In this document: piece after piece, positions 8,148 through 15,645 of the stretch
Layout of the letters: the number at the start of each line of letters is the position of its first letter
How positions within the stretch are numbered: position 1 is the stretch's first letter
Source of the DNA: an uncultured Collinsella sp.
GTDB lineage: Bacteria > Actinomycetota > Coriobacteriia > Coriobacteriales > Coriobacteriaceae
Length of the DNA: 64,000 bases
Assembly: GCA_959023295.1 (NCBI GenBank)
Contig: CAUFBM010000001.1
Coordinates: forward strand, 151,147-215,146
Direction: 5' to 3'
Made by a program: the position numbers and the translations under genes
Notes under the pieces: generated by a model
The model's input: the letters and a program-made list of their open reading frames with translations, nothing else
What the model was told of the DNA's origin: nothing
Databases searched by the model: none

Positions 8148-10448
8148 ATGGTCAAGCTGTACGAGGACGGCATCTACCTGCGCCGTGGCAGCGAGGTTGT
8201 GCCTGCGGCCGAGGCTGCTGAGCGCGGTATTACGCAGACGCCCGAGGATGCCAAGCGTGGCACCATCGCGTATTCGATCCTTCAGGCACACAATACGTCC
8301 GGCGACCCCGAGGCGCTCAAGATTCGCTTCGACGCCATGGCGAGCCACGATATCACCTTCGTCGGCATCATCCAGACGGCGCGTGCCTCGGGCATGGAGC
8401 AGTTCCCGCTGCCCTACGTGCTCACCAACTGCCATAACTCGCTGTGCGCCGTGGGCGGCACCATCAACGAGGACGACCACGTCTTTGGCCTTTCCGCGGC
8501 CAAGAAGTACGGCGGCATCTTCGTTCCGCCGCACATCGCGGTCATCCACTCCTTTATGCGCGAGAACTTCGCCGGCTGCGGCAAGATGATCCTGGGCTCG
8601 GACTCGCACACCCGCTACGGCGCCCTGGGCACCATGGCCGTGGGCGAGGGCGGCGGCGAGCTGGCAAAGCAGCTGCTGCGTGACACCTACGATGTCGCCT
8701 ATCCCGGCGTCGTTGCCATCTACCTCACGGGCGCCCCGCGCCCCGGCGTCGGCCCGCATGACGTGGCGCTCGCCATCTCCCGCGCCGTCTTTGCCAAGGG
8801 CTACGTCAAGAACAAGGTCATGGAGTTCGTGGGCCCCGGCATCGCGAGCATGACGACCGACTACCGTAACGGCGTCGACGTCATGACCACCGAGACCACC
8901 TGCCTGTCGAGCATCTGGGCCACCGACGAGGACACGCACGCGTTTTTGACCATGCACGGCCGCGGCGACGACTACCGCGAGCTCAAGCCCGCCGATGTTG
9001 CCTACTACGACGGCTGCGTCGAGGTCGACCTGTCGAGCATCAAGCCTATGATCGCCCTGCCGTTCCATCCTTCCAACGGCTTTGAGATTGACGAGCTCAA
9101 CGAGAACCTCGAGGATATTCTGCACGAGGTGGAGCTCGAGGCCGCCAAGATCGGCGAGGGTAAGACGCACTTTAGCCTGCTCGACAAGATCGTCGACGGC
9201 AAGCTGCACGTGCAGCAGGGCGTCATCGCCGGCTGCTCGGGCGGCAACTACGACTCCGTGGTTCAGGCTGCCCGCGTGCTCAAGGGCGCCAACACCGGCT
9301 GCGGCGAGTTCTCGCTGTCGGTCTATCCCACGAGCCAGCCCGTGGCGCTCGAACTTACACGTCGTGGCTATATCTACGACCTTATGGAGGCCGGCGCGAT
9401 CGTGCGCACGGCGTTCTGCGGTCCGTGCTTTGGCGCCGGCGACACGCCTGCCAACAACGGCCTTTCGATCCGCCACACTACGCGCAACTTCCCCAACCGT
9501 GAGGGCTCCAAGCCGGGCAATGGCCAGTTGAGCGCCGTGGCTCTGATGGACGCTCGCTCCATTGCGGCGACGGCTGCCAACGGCGGCGTCCTGACGCCGG
9601 CGACCGACCTACCCGAGGAGACTTGGGACGAGGCCTGCGAGTACACCTTCGACGACGCTCCCTACAAGAAGCGCGTGTACTGGGGCTTTGACAAGGCTGA
9701 GCCCGCCGACGAGCTGGTCGAGGGCCCCAACATCAAGCCGTGGCCCGCGATGGAGCCGCTCGGCGACGATATCCTGCTTAAGGTGTGCTCCAAGATCATA
9801 GACCCGGTCACCACGACCGACGAGCTCATTCCCTCGGGCGAGACGAGTTCCTTCCGCTCCAACCCGCTGGGTCTGGCCGAGTTTACGCTGAGCCGCCGCG
9901 ATCCGGCCTACGTGGGTCGCTCCAAGGAGGTCGACGCCGTGGAGAAGCGCCGCGTGGCCGGCGAGGCCACGGGCGACCTGGCGGCGCTCAATGCCGAGCT
10001 TGCCGGTGTGTTTGAGGCGCTGACCGGCGCGGGCGTCGCGGCCGATGCCAAGGCGACCGAGTTTGGCTCCATGCTCTATGCCAAGAAGCCCGGTGACGGT
10101 TCCGCCCGCGAGCAGGCCGCGAGCTGCCAGCGCGTAATTGGCGGCCTGGCCAACATCGTTCACGAGTACGCCACCAAGCGCTATCGCTCCAACGTCATGA
10201 ACTGGGGCATGGTGCCCTTCCAGATGGAGGCCGAGCCCAACTTTGAGGTGGGCGACTACGTCTTTGTGCCGGGCATCCGTGCCGCGCTCGATGGCGACCT
10301 CAAGAACATCGCCGCCTACGTGGTGCGCGCCGATGGTGCGGTCGAGCAGATTGAGCTCTACATTGCCGATATGACAGCCGAAGAACGTGCCATCGTCAAG
10401 GCCGGCTGCCTGATCAACTACAACAAGTTCAAGGCCGCTGCCGAGTAA
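8148..10448 (+). CDS. Aconitase-family hydratase, YbhJ-like
   Basis: This 766-residue protein belongs to the aconitase/IPM isomerase superfamily and most resembles the uncharacterised hydratase YbhJ. Cysteines placed as for a [4Fe-4S] cluster are seen as LTNCHNSLCAVGG, ETTCLSS and AFCGPCFGAGDTPANNG. Substrate-site motifs include ILGSDSHTRYGALGTMAVGEGGGELAKQ and the small swivelling domain near the C-terminus. The start at 8148 (MVKLYEDGIYLRRG) has a GTGGGAGA ribosome site and matches the family's usual N-terminus, while the frame open from 8046 adds 34 unlikely residues. The substrate is unknown; no citrate-cycle or leucine genes are nearby to suggest one. It is a single-gene unit flanked by palindromes. 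Confidence 0.85.
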   Translation: MVKLYEDGIYLRRGSEVVPAAEAAERGITQTPEDAKRGTIAYSILQAHNTSGDPEALKIRFDAMASHDITFVGIIQTARASGMEQFPLPYVLTNCHNSLCAVGGTINEDDHVFGLSAAKKYGGIFVPPHIAVIHSFMRENFAGCGKMILGSDSHTRYGALGTMAVGEGGGELAKQLLRDTYDVAYPGVVAIYLTGAPRPGVGPHDVALAISRAVFAKGYVKNKVMEFVGPGIASMTTDYRNGVDVMTTETTCLSSIWATDEDTHAFLTMHGRGDDYRELKPADVAYYDGCVEVDLSSIKPMIALPFHPSNGFEIDELNENLEDILHEVELEAAKIGEGKTHFSLLDKIVDGKLHVQQGVIAGCSGGNYDSVVQAARVLKGANTGCGEFSLSVYPTSQPVALELTRRGYIYDLMEAGAIVRTAFCGPCFGAGDTPANNGLSIRHTTRNFPNREGSKPGNGQLSAVALMDARSIAATAANGGVLTPATDLPEETWDEACEYTFDDAPYKKRVYWGFDKAEPADELVEGPNIKPWPAMEPLGDDILLKVCSKIIDPVTTTDELIPSGETSSFRSNPLGLAEFTLSRRDPAYVGRSKEVDAVEKRRVAGEATGDLAALNAELAGVFEALTGAGVAADAKATEFGSMLYAKKPGDGSAREQAASCQRVIGGLANIVHEYATKRYRSNVMNWGMVPFQMEAEPNFEVGDYVFVPGIRAALDGDLKNIAAYVVRADGAVEQIELYIADMTAEERAIVKAGCLINYNKFKAAAE

Positions 10449-10466
10449 CTCTGCTGTACGCCCCGG

Positions 10467-10524
10467 CCACACCTTTCCCTCGTGCTCACGCGCTTCGCGA
10501 GGGTCGCCCGAGGGAAAGATGTGG
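10467..10524. repeat. Imperfect palindrome after the hydratase gene
   Basis: Arms CCACACCTTTCCCTCG at 10467-10482 and CGAGGGAAAGATGTGG at 10509-10524 pair with one mismatch. No T-run follows. It probably marks the 3' end of the hydratase message and belongs to the general set of intergenic palindromes in this genome. Confidence 0.7.
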
Positions 10525-10660
10525 CAGGGGCTACCGCGACGTTCTCGTTGGGTCTTGAGGGACGCTAAAAAATAGACTTGCTTGATGCCGTCTATGTTAT
10601 CGGGGCGGCTTCTTTTTGTCGAAAAACACAACGTAGGGGACAGACACCTTTGTTGTGGTT

Positions 10661-10674
10661 CGAACAGTTGTTCT
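10661..10674. promoter_or_regulatory. SOS/LexA-like box before hicAB
   Basis: CGAACAGTTGTTCT fits the Gram-positive LexA core GAAC-N4-GTTC. A second, weaker match (ACATATGTTCT) begins near 10682, and the octamer GTTCTATA occurs twice between 10669 and 10695. The site is about 85 bases upstream of the toxin gene. Control by LexA is an inference from the motif alone. Confidence 0.4.
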
Positions 10675-10757
10675 ATACGTACATATGTTCTATAGTGATG
10701 GTGTTTGCATCAGCGCTAAATTGCAACTAAAATATAGTTGCAGAATGTGAGACCGAG

Positions 10758-11021
10758 ATGACACGGGCCGATAAACTCATCGCTCAACTGCTTAGCTGCC
10801 CTTCGACGTATAGATTTGCCGACTTTCTTAAAGTTATGGCGTCATATGGTTTTGAGATGGACACCAAGGGCAGAACATCCGGATCGCGCATTCGCTTTTA
10901 CAGGCCATCGGACGGCAGAATATTCGTGATGCACGCACCTCATCCATCTGATGAATTAACGGCGGGCACCATTCGAAACATTGTCCGATTTCTACAGGAC
11001 GCCGGGGGCAACCATGAGTAA
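10758..11021 (+). CDS. hicA: HicA-family mRNA interferase toxin
   Basis: This 87-residue protein looks like a HicA toxin, a small double-stranded-RNA-binding-fold ribonuclease that cleaves mRNA. The C-terminal family signature HPSDELTAGTIRNIVRFLQDAG is clear in two adjoining parts, HPSDELTAGT and IRNIVRFLQDAG. At the usual catalytic GSH position this protein reads GSR (TSGSRIRFYR), a variant I believe occurs in some HicA branches, where the histidine of MHAPHP may serve. The gene overlaps the next by 8 bases (ATGAGTAA), typical of toxin-antitoxin operons. A LexA-like box lies upstream. The lower GC than its neighbours fits horizontal acquisition. Confidence 0.85.
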   Translation: MTRADKLIAQLLSCPSTYRFADFLKVMASYGFEMDTKGRTSGSRIRFYRPSDGRIFVMHAPHPSDELTAGTIRNIVRFLQDAGGNHE

Positions 11022-11343
11022 CGTTTTAGCATATAAAGGGTATTTTGCCCCGGTCGAGTTCGATGCCGAGCAGCACATGTTAACCGGAATGGTCGCAGGC
11101 ATTAAGGACGCAATCGTGTTTGAGGGCTCTACGGTTGTTGAAGTGGAGCAGTGCTTCCACGAAGCTGTCGACGATTACCTCGAGTTTTGCGCCGAGAAGG
11201 GCAAGGAACCCGAACGGGCTTTTAAGGGCTCGTTCAACGTAAGGACAGGCTCTGAGCTTCACAAGCAGGCGGCATTGGCAGCTGCCAAGAAGGGCGAGTC
11301 GCTCAATAAGTTTGTGACTGAAGCAATCGCTGCGGCGTTGTAG
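11014..11343 (+). CDS. hicB: HicB-family antitoxin
   Basis: This 109-residue protein has the partial RNase H-like HicB fold at the N-terminus (MLTGMVAGIKDAIVFEGSTV then EQCFHEAVDDYLEFCAEKGK) and a C-terminal ribbon-helix-helix DNA-binding segment (SFNVRTGSELHKQAALAAAK, then GESLNKFVTEAIAAAL). HicB neutralises HicA and represses the operon. The ATG at 11014 lies inside the end of hicA; a TTG-started longer reading from 10981 has no ribosome site. The pairing with the upstream toxin makes the call firm. Confidence 0.9.
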   Translation: MSNVLAYKGYFAPVEFDAEQHMLTGMVAGIKDAIVFEGSTVVEVEQCFHEAVDDYLEFCAEKGKEPERAFKGSFNVRTGSELHKQAALAAAKKGESLNKFVTEAIAAAL

Positions 11344-11381
11344 AACCACCGCAAAGATATTCGTTTCCTTCGCGGTGGTGA
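11344..11381. terminator. Hairpin between hicB and the convergent gene
   Basis: ACCACCGC and GCGGTGGT form an 8-bp stem around a loop of roughly 20 bases directly after the hicB stop. There is no strong T-run. The arm ACCACCGCAAAG recurs in the palindrome at 12191-12243, so this may be a degenerate copy of that repeat. Confidence 0.45.
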
Positions 11382-11420
11382 GGCGAGCGCGCCCGTTGAG
11401 CGACATTCCAATGAGCGCCT

Positions 11421-12089
11421 TTACAGGATTTCATCCAGGCCGGGAGTCTTGGTTGTTTTGGGGATGCCGAGTTTGGATGACGCGAAATCGTCAATATTGT
11501 CCCCGATTCCGTCTTTGGTGTAGACGGTGACCGTATAGGTGCTGTGCCCGAATTCGCTCTTGTCGCGTATTGCCCAGGCCTGCCAGTAGGCGGCCCCACT
11601 TCGACCTTTGATTTTTCCGACACGGCGGAGTTCTGTTCGCTTTAATTGCTGGTCGCTATCGATGGTTCGACCGGCCTCCTCGGTGAGCCCGCACTGCTCA
11701 AGCAGCTTGTTGAGGACTTGGTTCATATGGCGTTCGTCGGCGTTTGGCATGTAGTCGTAGACGAGGGTGACGGAGGAAAGCGGCTGGTCGTCGATCAAAT
11801 AATTCATCGTCTGAGGTTCAAGGCGGAAATAAGGAGACTGTCCGTCGATCTGACCGAGCAGCGGTAACTTTGACCGCCAAATTCCGGTGGGAATTCCATC
11901 TTCGTAGAACACGCCGCGACAGATAAAGGAGAGCGAGGTGGCACGCGAGTCGGCGTCGACCATTCCGCATAAATCGAAGGGCGAGGCGATACCAAGGGAA
12001 AAGGGCGTGGCGACGATAAGGAAGAGCATCACGATGGGTATGGCGAGAATGGCGATGACGTTGCGACCGGTGGAATGAGGCGGCTTCAT
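11421..12089 (-). CDS. Membrane-anchored protein of unknown function
   Basis: I do not recognise this 222-residue protein. It has a single N-terminal membrane segment (about residues 10-32, VIAILAIPIVMLFLIVATPF) with a positively charged lead, which places the rest outside the membrane. The exported part has three or four cysteines (LCGMVD, FICRGVF, EQCGLTEE) that could form disulphides, and a mixed alpha-beta composition. I chose MKPPHSTGRN as start because CGAGGAG precedes it with good spacing; six further codons upstream are open. It is transcribed alone, convergent with hicAB. Lipoprotein or adhesion roles are possible but nothing in the sequence shows them. Confidence 0.7.
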   Translation of the reverse strand: MKPPHSTGRNVIAILAIPIVMLFLIVATPFSLGIASPFDLCGMVDADSRATSLSFICRGVFYEDGIPTGIWRSKLPLLGQIDGQSPYFRLEPQTMNYLIDDQPLSSVTLVYDYMPNADERHMNQVLNKLLEQCGLTEEAGRTIDSDQQLKRTELRRVGKIKGRSGAAYWQAWAIRDKSEFGHSTYTVTVYTKDGIGDNIDDFASSKLGIPKTTKTPGLDEIL

Positions 12090-12190
12090 ATGCGCTCCTC
12101 GAGACAAAGAGCAGGCAAGCTCGATGACAAATGAATAATCTCAGCTAACAATTTAATTTTAACCTCATAACGTGTGACAGCTGGCCGTCG

Positions 12191-12380
12191 AAACCGAGAA
12201 CCACCGCAAAGGTGCCTGTCCCCTTTGCGGTGGTTCTCGGTTTGTCTCGATCTGTAACAGTTAGACCCTAATTTGCCGAGTAGATGTTACAGATTGAGAC
12301 AAACGGGCGCCGCTGAACAATTCGTCTCGATCTGTAACATCTAGGATCAAAAATGGCTGCTAGATGTTACAGATCGAGAC
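12191..12380. repeat. Three consecutive palindromes
   Basis: A perfect 22-bp inverted repeat spans 12191-12243. Two related palindromes follow: GTCTCGATCTGTAACA (12244) with TGTTACAGATTGAGAC (to 12300), and a perfect 21-bp pair at 12324-12344 and 12360-12380 with the same GTCTCGATCTGTAACA arm. The rest of the 12090-12557 gap holds the clpB promoter and no gene. Confidence 0.85.
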
Positions 12381-12442
12381 GGTAGCGCGCCTGGGCAGCG
12401 GCGGGCTGACATCTCAGTACCCTATCCATCAATCACTCAGAA

Positions 12443-12477
12443 AATCTTATATATAGAGACTTAGATTTGTGTATAAG
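12443..12477 (+). promoter_or_regulatory. clpB promoter with probable HspR operator
   Basis: AATCTTATAT, 5 bases, GACTTAGATT at 12443-12467 repeats the dnaK promoter motif, and a possible -10 element TATAAG follows at 12472. The distance from motif to -10 is 29 bases here and 28 at dnaK. Joint control by HspR is inferred. Confidence 0.6.
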
Positions 12478-12557
12478 ATCGTACAAAGCTGGCAACAATA
12501 CTTCTCGAACAACGTGAAGCCGCCCCGTAGGGCGGCCGCCCCAAGAGAGGTGATTCC

Positions 12558-15185
12558 ATGAGAATCGATAAGCTAGCAATGACGTCGCGTGAGGCGCTAC
12601 AGACCGCCATGAGCACGGCTGCCGACGCGCAGGCCGGCGCGGTGGAGCCGATTCACCTGCTGTCTGCCCTGCTCGGTGCCGGCGAGCGCAATATCTCCGT
12701 GATCATCGAGCGCATCGGTGCCGACCCGGCTCAGCTCGCACGCTCCACGCAGGATGTCATCGACCACGCGCCCAAGGTTTCGGGCGAGGGCCAGCAGATG
12801 GGCCTGTCCAACGAGCTCGTCCGCGTCATCGAAAAGGCCGAGAAGAAGGCCACCAAGATGGGCGACAGCTTTGTGGTGACCGAGCATCTGCTGATGGCAC
12901 TTGCCGAGGACAAGGGCGAGGCCGGCCGCGTTCTGCGTGACGCCGGCGTGACCAAGGAGCGCATCGAGCAAGTCTACGAGGAGTTGCGCGGCGATGACCG
13001 CGTGACGTCTGCCGAGGACAAGGCGCAGTTTGAGGCGCTGGAGCAGTACGGTCGCAACATCTGCGACCTCGCCCGCGCCGGCAAGCTCGACCCGGTCATC
13101 GGCCGTACCGATGAGATTCGCCGCACCATCCAGGTCCTGTCCCGCCGCACCAAGAACAACCCTGTGCTCATCGGCGAGCCGGGCGTCGGCAAGACGGCCA
13201 TCGTCGAGGGCATCGCCCAGCGTATCGTGGCCGGCGACGTGCCGAGCACGCTGCGCGATCGCGATCTCATCGAGCTCGACATGAGCGCGCTGGTCGCCGG
13301 CGCCAAGTACCGCGGCGAGTTCGAGGACCGCTTGAAGGCCGTGCTCAAGGAAGTGCAAAAATCGGAAGGTAAGGTCATCCTGTTCATCGATGAGCTCCAC
13401 ACCATCGTGGGCGCGGGTGCCACCGAGGGCTCCATGGACGCCGGCAACATCCTCAAGCCTGCGCTCGCCCGTGGCGACCTGCATGCGATCGGCGCGACCA
13501 CGCTCGACGAGTACCGTAAGTACATCGAGAAGGACGCGGCGCTCGCCCGTCGCTTCCAGACCGTTATGGTGAGCGAGCCTACCGTCGAGGACACCATCTC
13601 GATCCTGCGTGGCCTCAAGGAGAAGTACGAGATCTTCCACGGCGTGCATATCACCGATAGCGCGCTCGTGGCAGCTGCCGACCTCTCCGATCGCTACATC
13701 GCCGACCGCTTCCTGCCCGACAAGGCCATCGACCTGGTCGATGAGGCGGCAAGCCGCCTGCGCATGGAGCTCGACAGCATGCCGGTCGAGATCGATGCCA
13801 CCACGCGTCAGCTCACCCAGCTGCAGATCGAGGAGCAGGCGCTCATGAAGGAGACCGACGACGCCTCCAAGGAGCGTCTGGAGGCCCTGCGCCAAGAGAT
13901 TGCCGAGGTCCAAGAAAAGCTCAACGTGCAAAAGGCCGGCTGGCTCAACCAGAAGAACGCCATCGACCACGTGCAGGAGCTCAAGGGACAGCTCGACGAG
14001 GCCAAGAGCGAAGAGGAGCGTGCGACGCGCAACGGCGACCTGGGCCGTGCGTCCGAGCTGCGCTACTCCGTGATTCCGGGCTTGCAGCAGCAGATTCAGG
14101 ATTCCGAGGCTGCGCTCGAGGCGCAAAAGCAGCAGGACGGCGAGGGCCTCAACGAGCAGGTGACCTCCGATGAGATCGCTGAGGTCGTGAGCGCTTGGAC
14201 CGGCGTGCCCGTCTCCAAGATGATGCAGGGCGAGCTCGACAAGCTGAAGGGCTTGGAGGGCGAGCTGCATAAGCGCGTCATCGGCCAGGACGAGGCGGTC
14301 TCCGCTGTCGCCGCGGCCGTGCGTCGCAGCCGTGCGGGCCTCTCCGATCCGGACAAGCCCATCGGCAGCTTCTTCTTCCTGGGCCCCACCGGCGTGGGCA
14401 AGACCGAGCTCGCCAAGGCGCTTGCCGAGTGCCTGTTCGATGACGAGCGTGCGCTCGTGCGTATCGACATGTCCGAGTACATGGAGAAGTTCAGCGTCCA
14501 GCGTCTGATCGGTGCGCCTCCGGGATACGTGGGTTACGACGAGGGCGGCCAGCTTACCGAGGCCGTGCGCCGTCGTCCGTACTCCGTGATCTTGCTCGAC
14601 GAGATGGAGAAGGCTCACCCGGATGTCTTCAACGTGCTGCTGCAGGTGCTCGACGACGGTCGTTTGACCGATGGCCAAGGTCGCCAGGTGTCCTTCAAGA
14701 ACACGATCATTATCATGACGTCCAACGTGGGCTCCAAGGCTATCGCCGAGCTTTCCGGCAAGGACGAGGAGGAGATGCGCCATCAGGTCGACGCCGCCAT
14801 GGCTCAGACCTTCCGCCCCGAGTTCCTCAACCGTATTGACGATATCGTGGTGTTCCATCCGCTCGGCATGGCGCAGATCGAGAAGATCGTCGATATTCAG
14901 CTTGCCGACGTCCGCGCACGTCTGGCCAAGGAGCGCATGACGCTTGCCATCACCCCGGCGGCCAAGCAGATGCTCGCCGTGGGCGGCCTGGACCCGGTCT
15001 TTGGCGCCCGTCCGCTCAAGCGCCTGGTCCAGCGCGAGGTCGTGGATGCCATCGCGGCCGCTATCATCGACGGCACGGTGCGCGAGGGCGATCAGGTGAC
15101 GGTCGATGTCGACAAGGACGGTGGCTTTACCGTCGTGTGCGACAACACGCCGGCGGCCACCTACGAGGTCCCCGACGCCGAGTAG
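12558..15185 (+). CDS. clpB: ATP-dependent disaggregase ClpB (Hsp100)
   Basis: This 875-residue AAA+ protein pulls polypeptides out of aggregates together with DnaK. In order it has the N-terminal substrate domain (1-150), the first ATPase module with Walker A GEPGVGKTAIVEG near residue 210 and Walker B VILFIDELHTIVGAG, the M-domain coiled coil (about 400-525, QLQIEEQALMKETDDASKER), and the second module with GPTGVGKTELAKALAE near 610 and VILLDEMEKAHPD. The C-terminal sensor-2 motif GARPLKRLVQ is present. The presence of the M-domain and the lack of a ClpP-binding loop identify ClpB rather than ClpC or ClpA. An AGAGAGG site precedes the ATG. It is a single-gene heat-shock unit with its own terminator. 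Confidence 0.97.
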   Translation: MRIDKLAMTSREALQTAMSTAADAQAGAVEPIHLLSALLGAGERNISVIIERIGADPAQLARSTQDVIDHAPKVSGEGQQMGLSNELVRVIEKAEKKATKMGDSFVVTEHLLMALAEDKGEAGRVLRDAGVTKERIEQVYEELRGDDRVTSAEDKAQFEALEQYGRNICDLARAGKLDPVIGRTDEIRRTIQVLSRRTKNNPVLIGEPGVGKTAIVEGIAQRIVAGDVPSTLRDRDLIELDMSALVAGAKYRGEFEDRLKAVLKEVQKSEGKVILFIDELHTIVGAGATEGSMDAGNILKPALARGDLHAIGATTLDEYRKYIEKDAALARRFQTVMVSEPTVEDTISILRGLKEKYEIFHGVHITDSALVAAADLSDRYIADRFLPDKAIDLVDEAASRLRMELDSMPVEIDATTRQLTQLQIEEQALMKETDDASKERLEALRQEIAEVQEKLNVQKAGWLNQKNAIDHVQELKGQLDEAKSEEERATRNGDLGRASELRYSVIPGLQQQIQDSEAALEAQKQQDGEGLNEQVTSDEIAEVVSAWTGVPVSKMMQGELDKLKGLEGELHKRVIGQDEAVSAVAAAVRRSRAGLSDPDKPIGSFFFLGPTGVGKTELAKALAECLFDDERALVRIDMSEYMEKFSVQRLIGAPPGYVGYDEGGQLTEAVRRRPYSVILLDEMEKAHPDVFNVLLQVLDDGRLTDGQGRQVSFKNTIIIMTSNVGSKAIAELSGKDEEEMRHQVDAAMAQTFRPEFLNRIDDIVVFHPLGMAQIEKIVDIQLADVRARLAKERMTLAITPAAKQMLAVGGLDPVFGARPLKRLVQREVVDAIAAAIIDGTVREGDQVTVDVDKDGGFTVVCDNTPAATYEVPDAE

Positions 15186-15230
15186 ATCTTTAGGACATGC
15201 CTTAAAATCTGCCTTTAGAGCCAAACGCCA

Positions 15231-15266
15231 AGGGCGGCGGATCCGATTGGGTCCGCCGCCCTTTTT
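15231..15266 (+). terminator. Rho-independent terminator of clpB
   Basis: An 11-bp stem, AGGGCGGCGGA with TCCGCCGCCCT, closes on a 10-base loop and runs directly into five T. Confidence 0.9.
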
Positions 15267-15321
15267 CGTGCGACAATCGATGGTGTTGAACGTGAGTACA
15301 TGGCAAGGAGCTATGCAGACG

Positions 15322-15513
15322 ATGGACAAGAACAAGACGAACACGCCGGCGACCGATGCCGCACCCGCCGCACCCAAGCCTGCGCCTAAGCCGGCACCCA
15401 AGCCGCGCGACCCCTATATTCGTGCCGAGAACGAGGACGACGACGGCTACGATCCCTACAGCGATCGTCGCCCCGAGCGCGAGCCGCTGTTCGAAGCCGA
15501 CCCGTGGCGCTGA
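15322..15513 (+). CDS. Small proline- and acid-rich protein, unknown
   Basis: A possible 63-residue protein with an alanine/proline/lysine-rich N-terminal half (APAAPKPAPKPAPKPRDP) and an acidic, arginine- and tyrosine-containing tail (DDDGYDPYSDRRPERE, ending DPWR). It has no hydrophobic segment or known domain. AAGGAG lies 11 bases before the ATG at 15322; an in-frame ATG at 15313 is too close to that site, and one at 15280 has none. It follows the clpB terminator, so it would need its own promoter. It could be a disordered regulator or simply an open frame in GC-rich DNA. Confidence 0.5.
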   Translation: MDKNKTNTPATDAAPAAPKPAPKPAPKPRDPYIRAENEDDDGYDPYSDRRPEREPLFEADPWR

Positions 15514-15537
15514 GTGCCACCCAATAGGCCACCAATA

Positions 15538-15604
15538 AGTTGCGGTGAAATAGGGACTGTTTTGCGGTTTGACCAGCAAAAACAGTCCCTATTTCACCGC
15601 AACT
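15538..15604. repeat. Dispersed palindromic repeat family A, copy 2
   Basis: The outer arms are those of copy 1 (AGTTGCGGTGAAATAG), but the stem is longer here, continuing through GGGACTGTTTTTGC-like inner arms to a small loop. It lies between two convergent genes, where a bidirectional RNA end would be useful. Confidence 0.85.
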
Positions 15605-15645
15605 GCGTTAGAGATGTGGGCGTTGGGCGGCTGTCTTCGGGCCGG

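Noticed and set aside
10981..11013. TTG-started longer HicB
   Set aside because: The extra residues read hicA sequence in another frame; the ATG at 11014 gives the usual overlap of such pairs.
12597..15401. A 934-codon antisense frame opposite clpB
   Set aside because: Same cause: codon bias of a highly expressed GC-rich gene leaves the opposite frame open.
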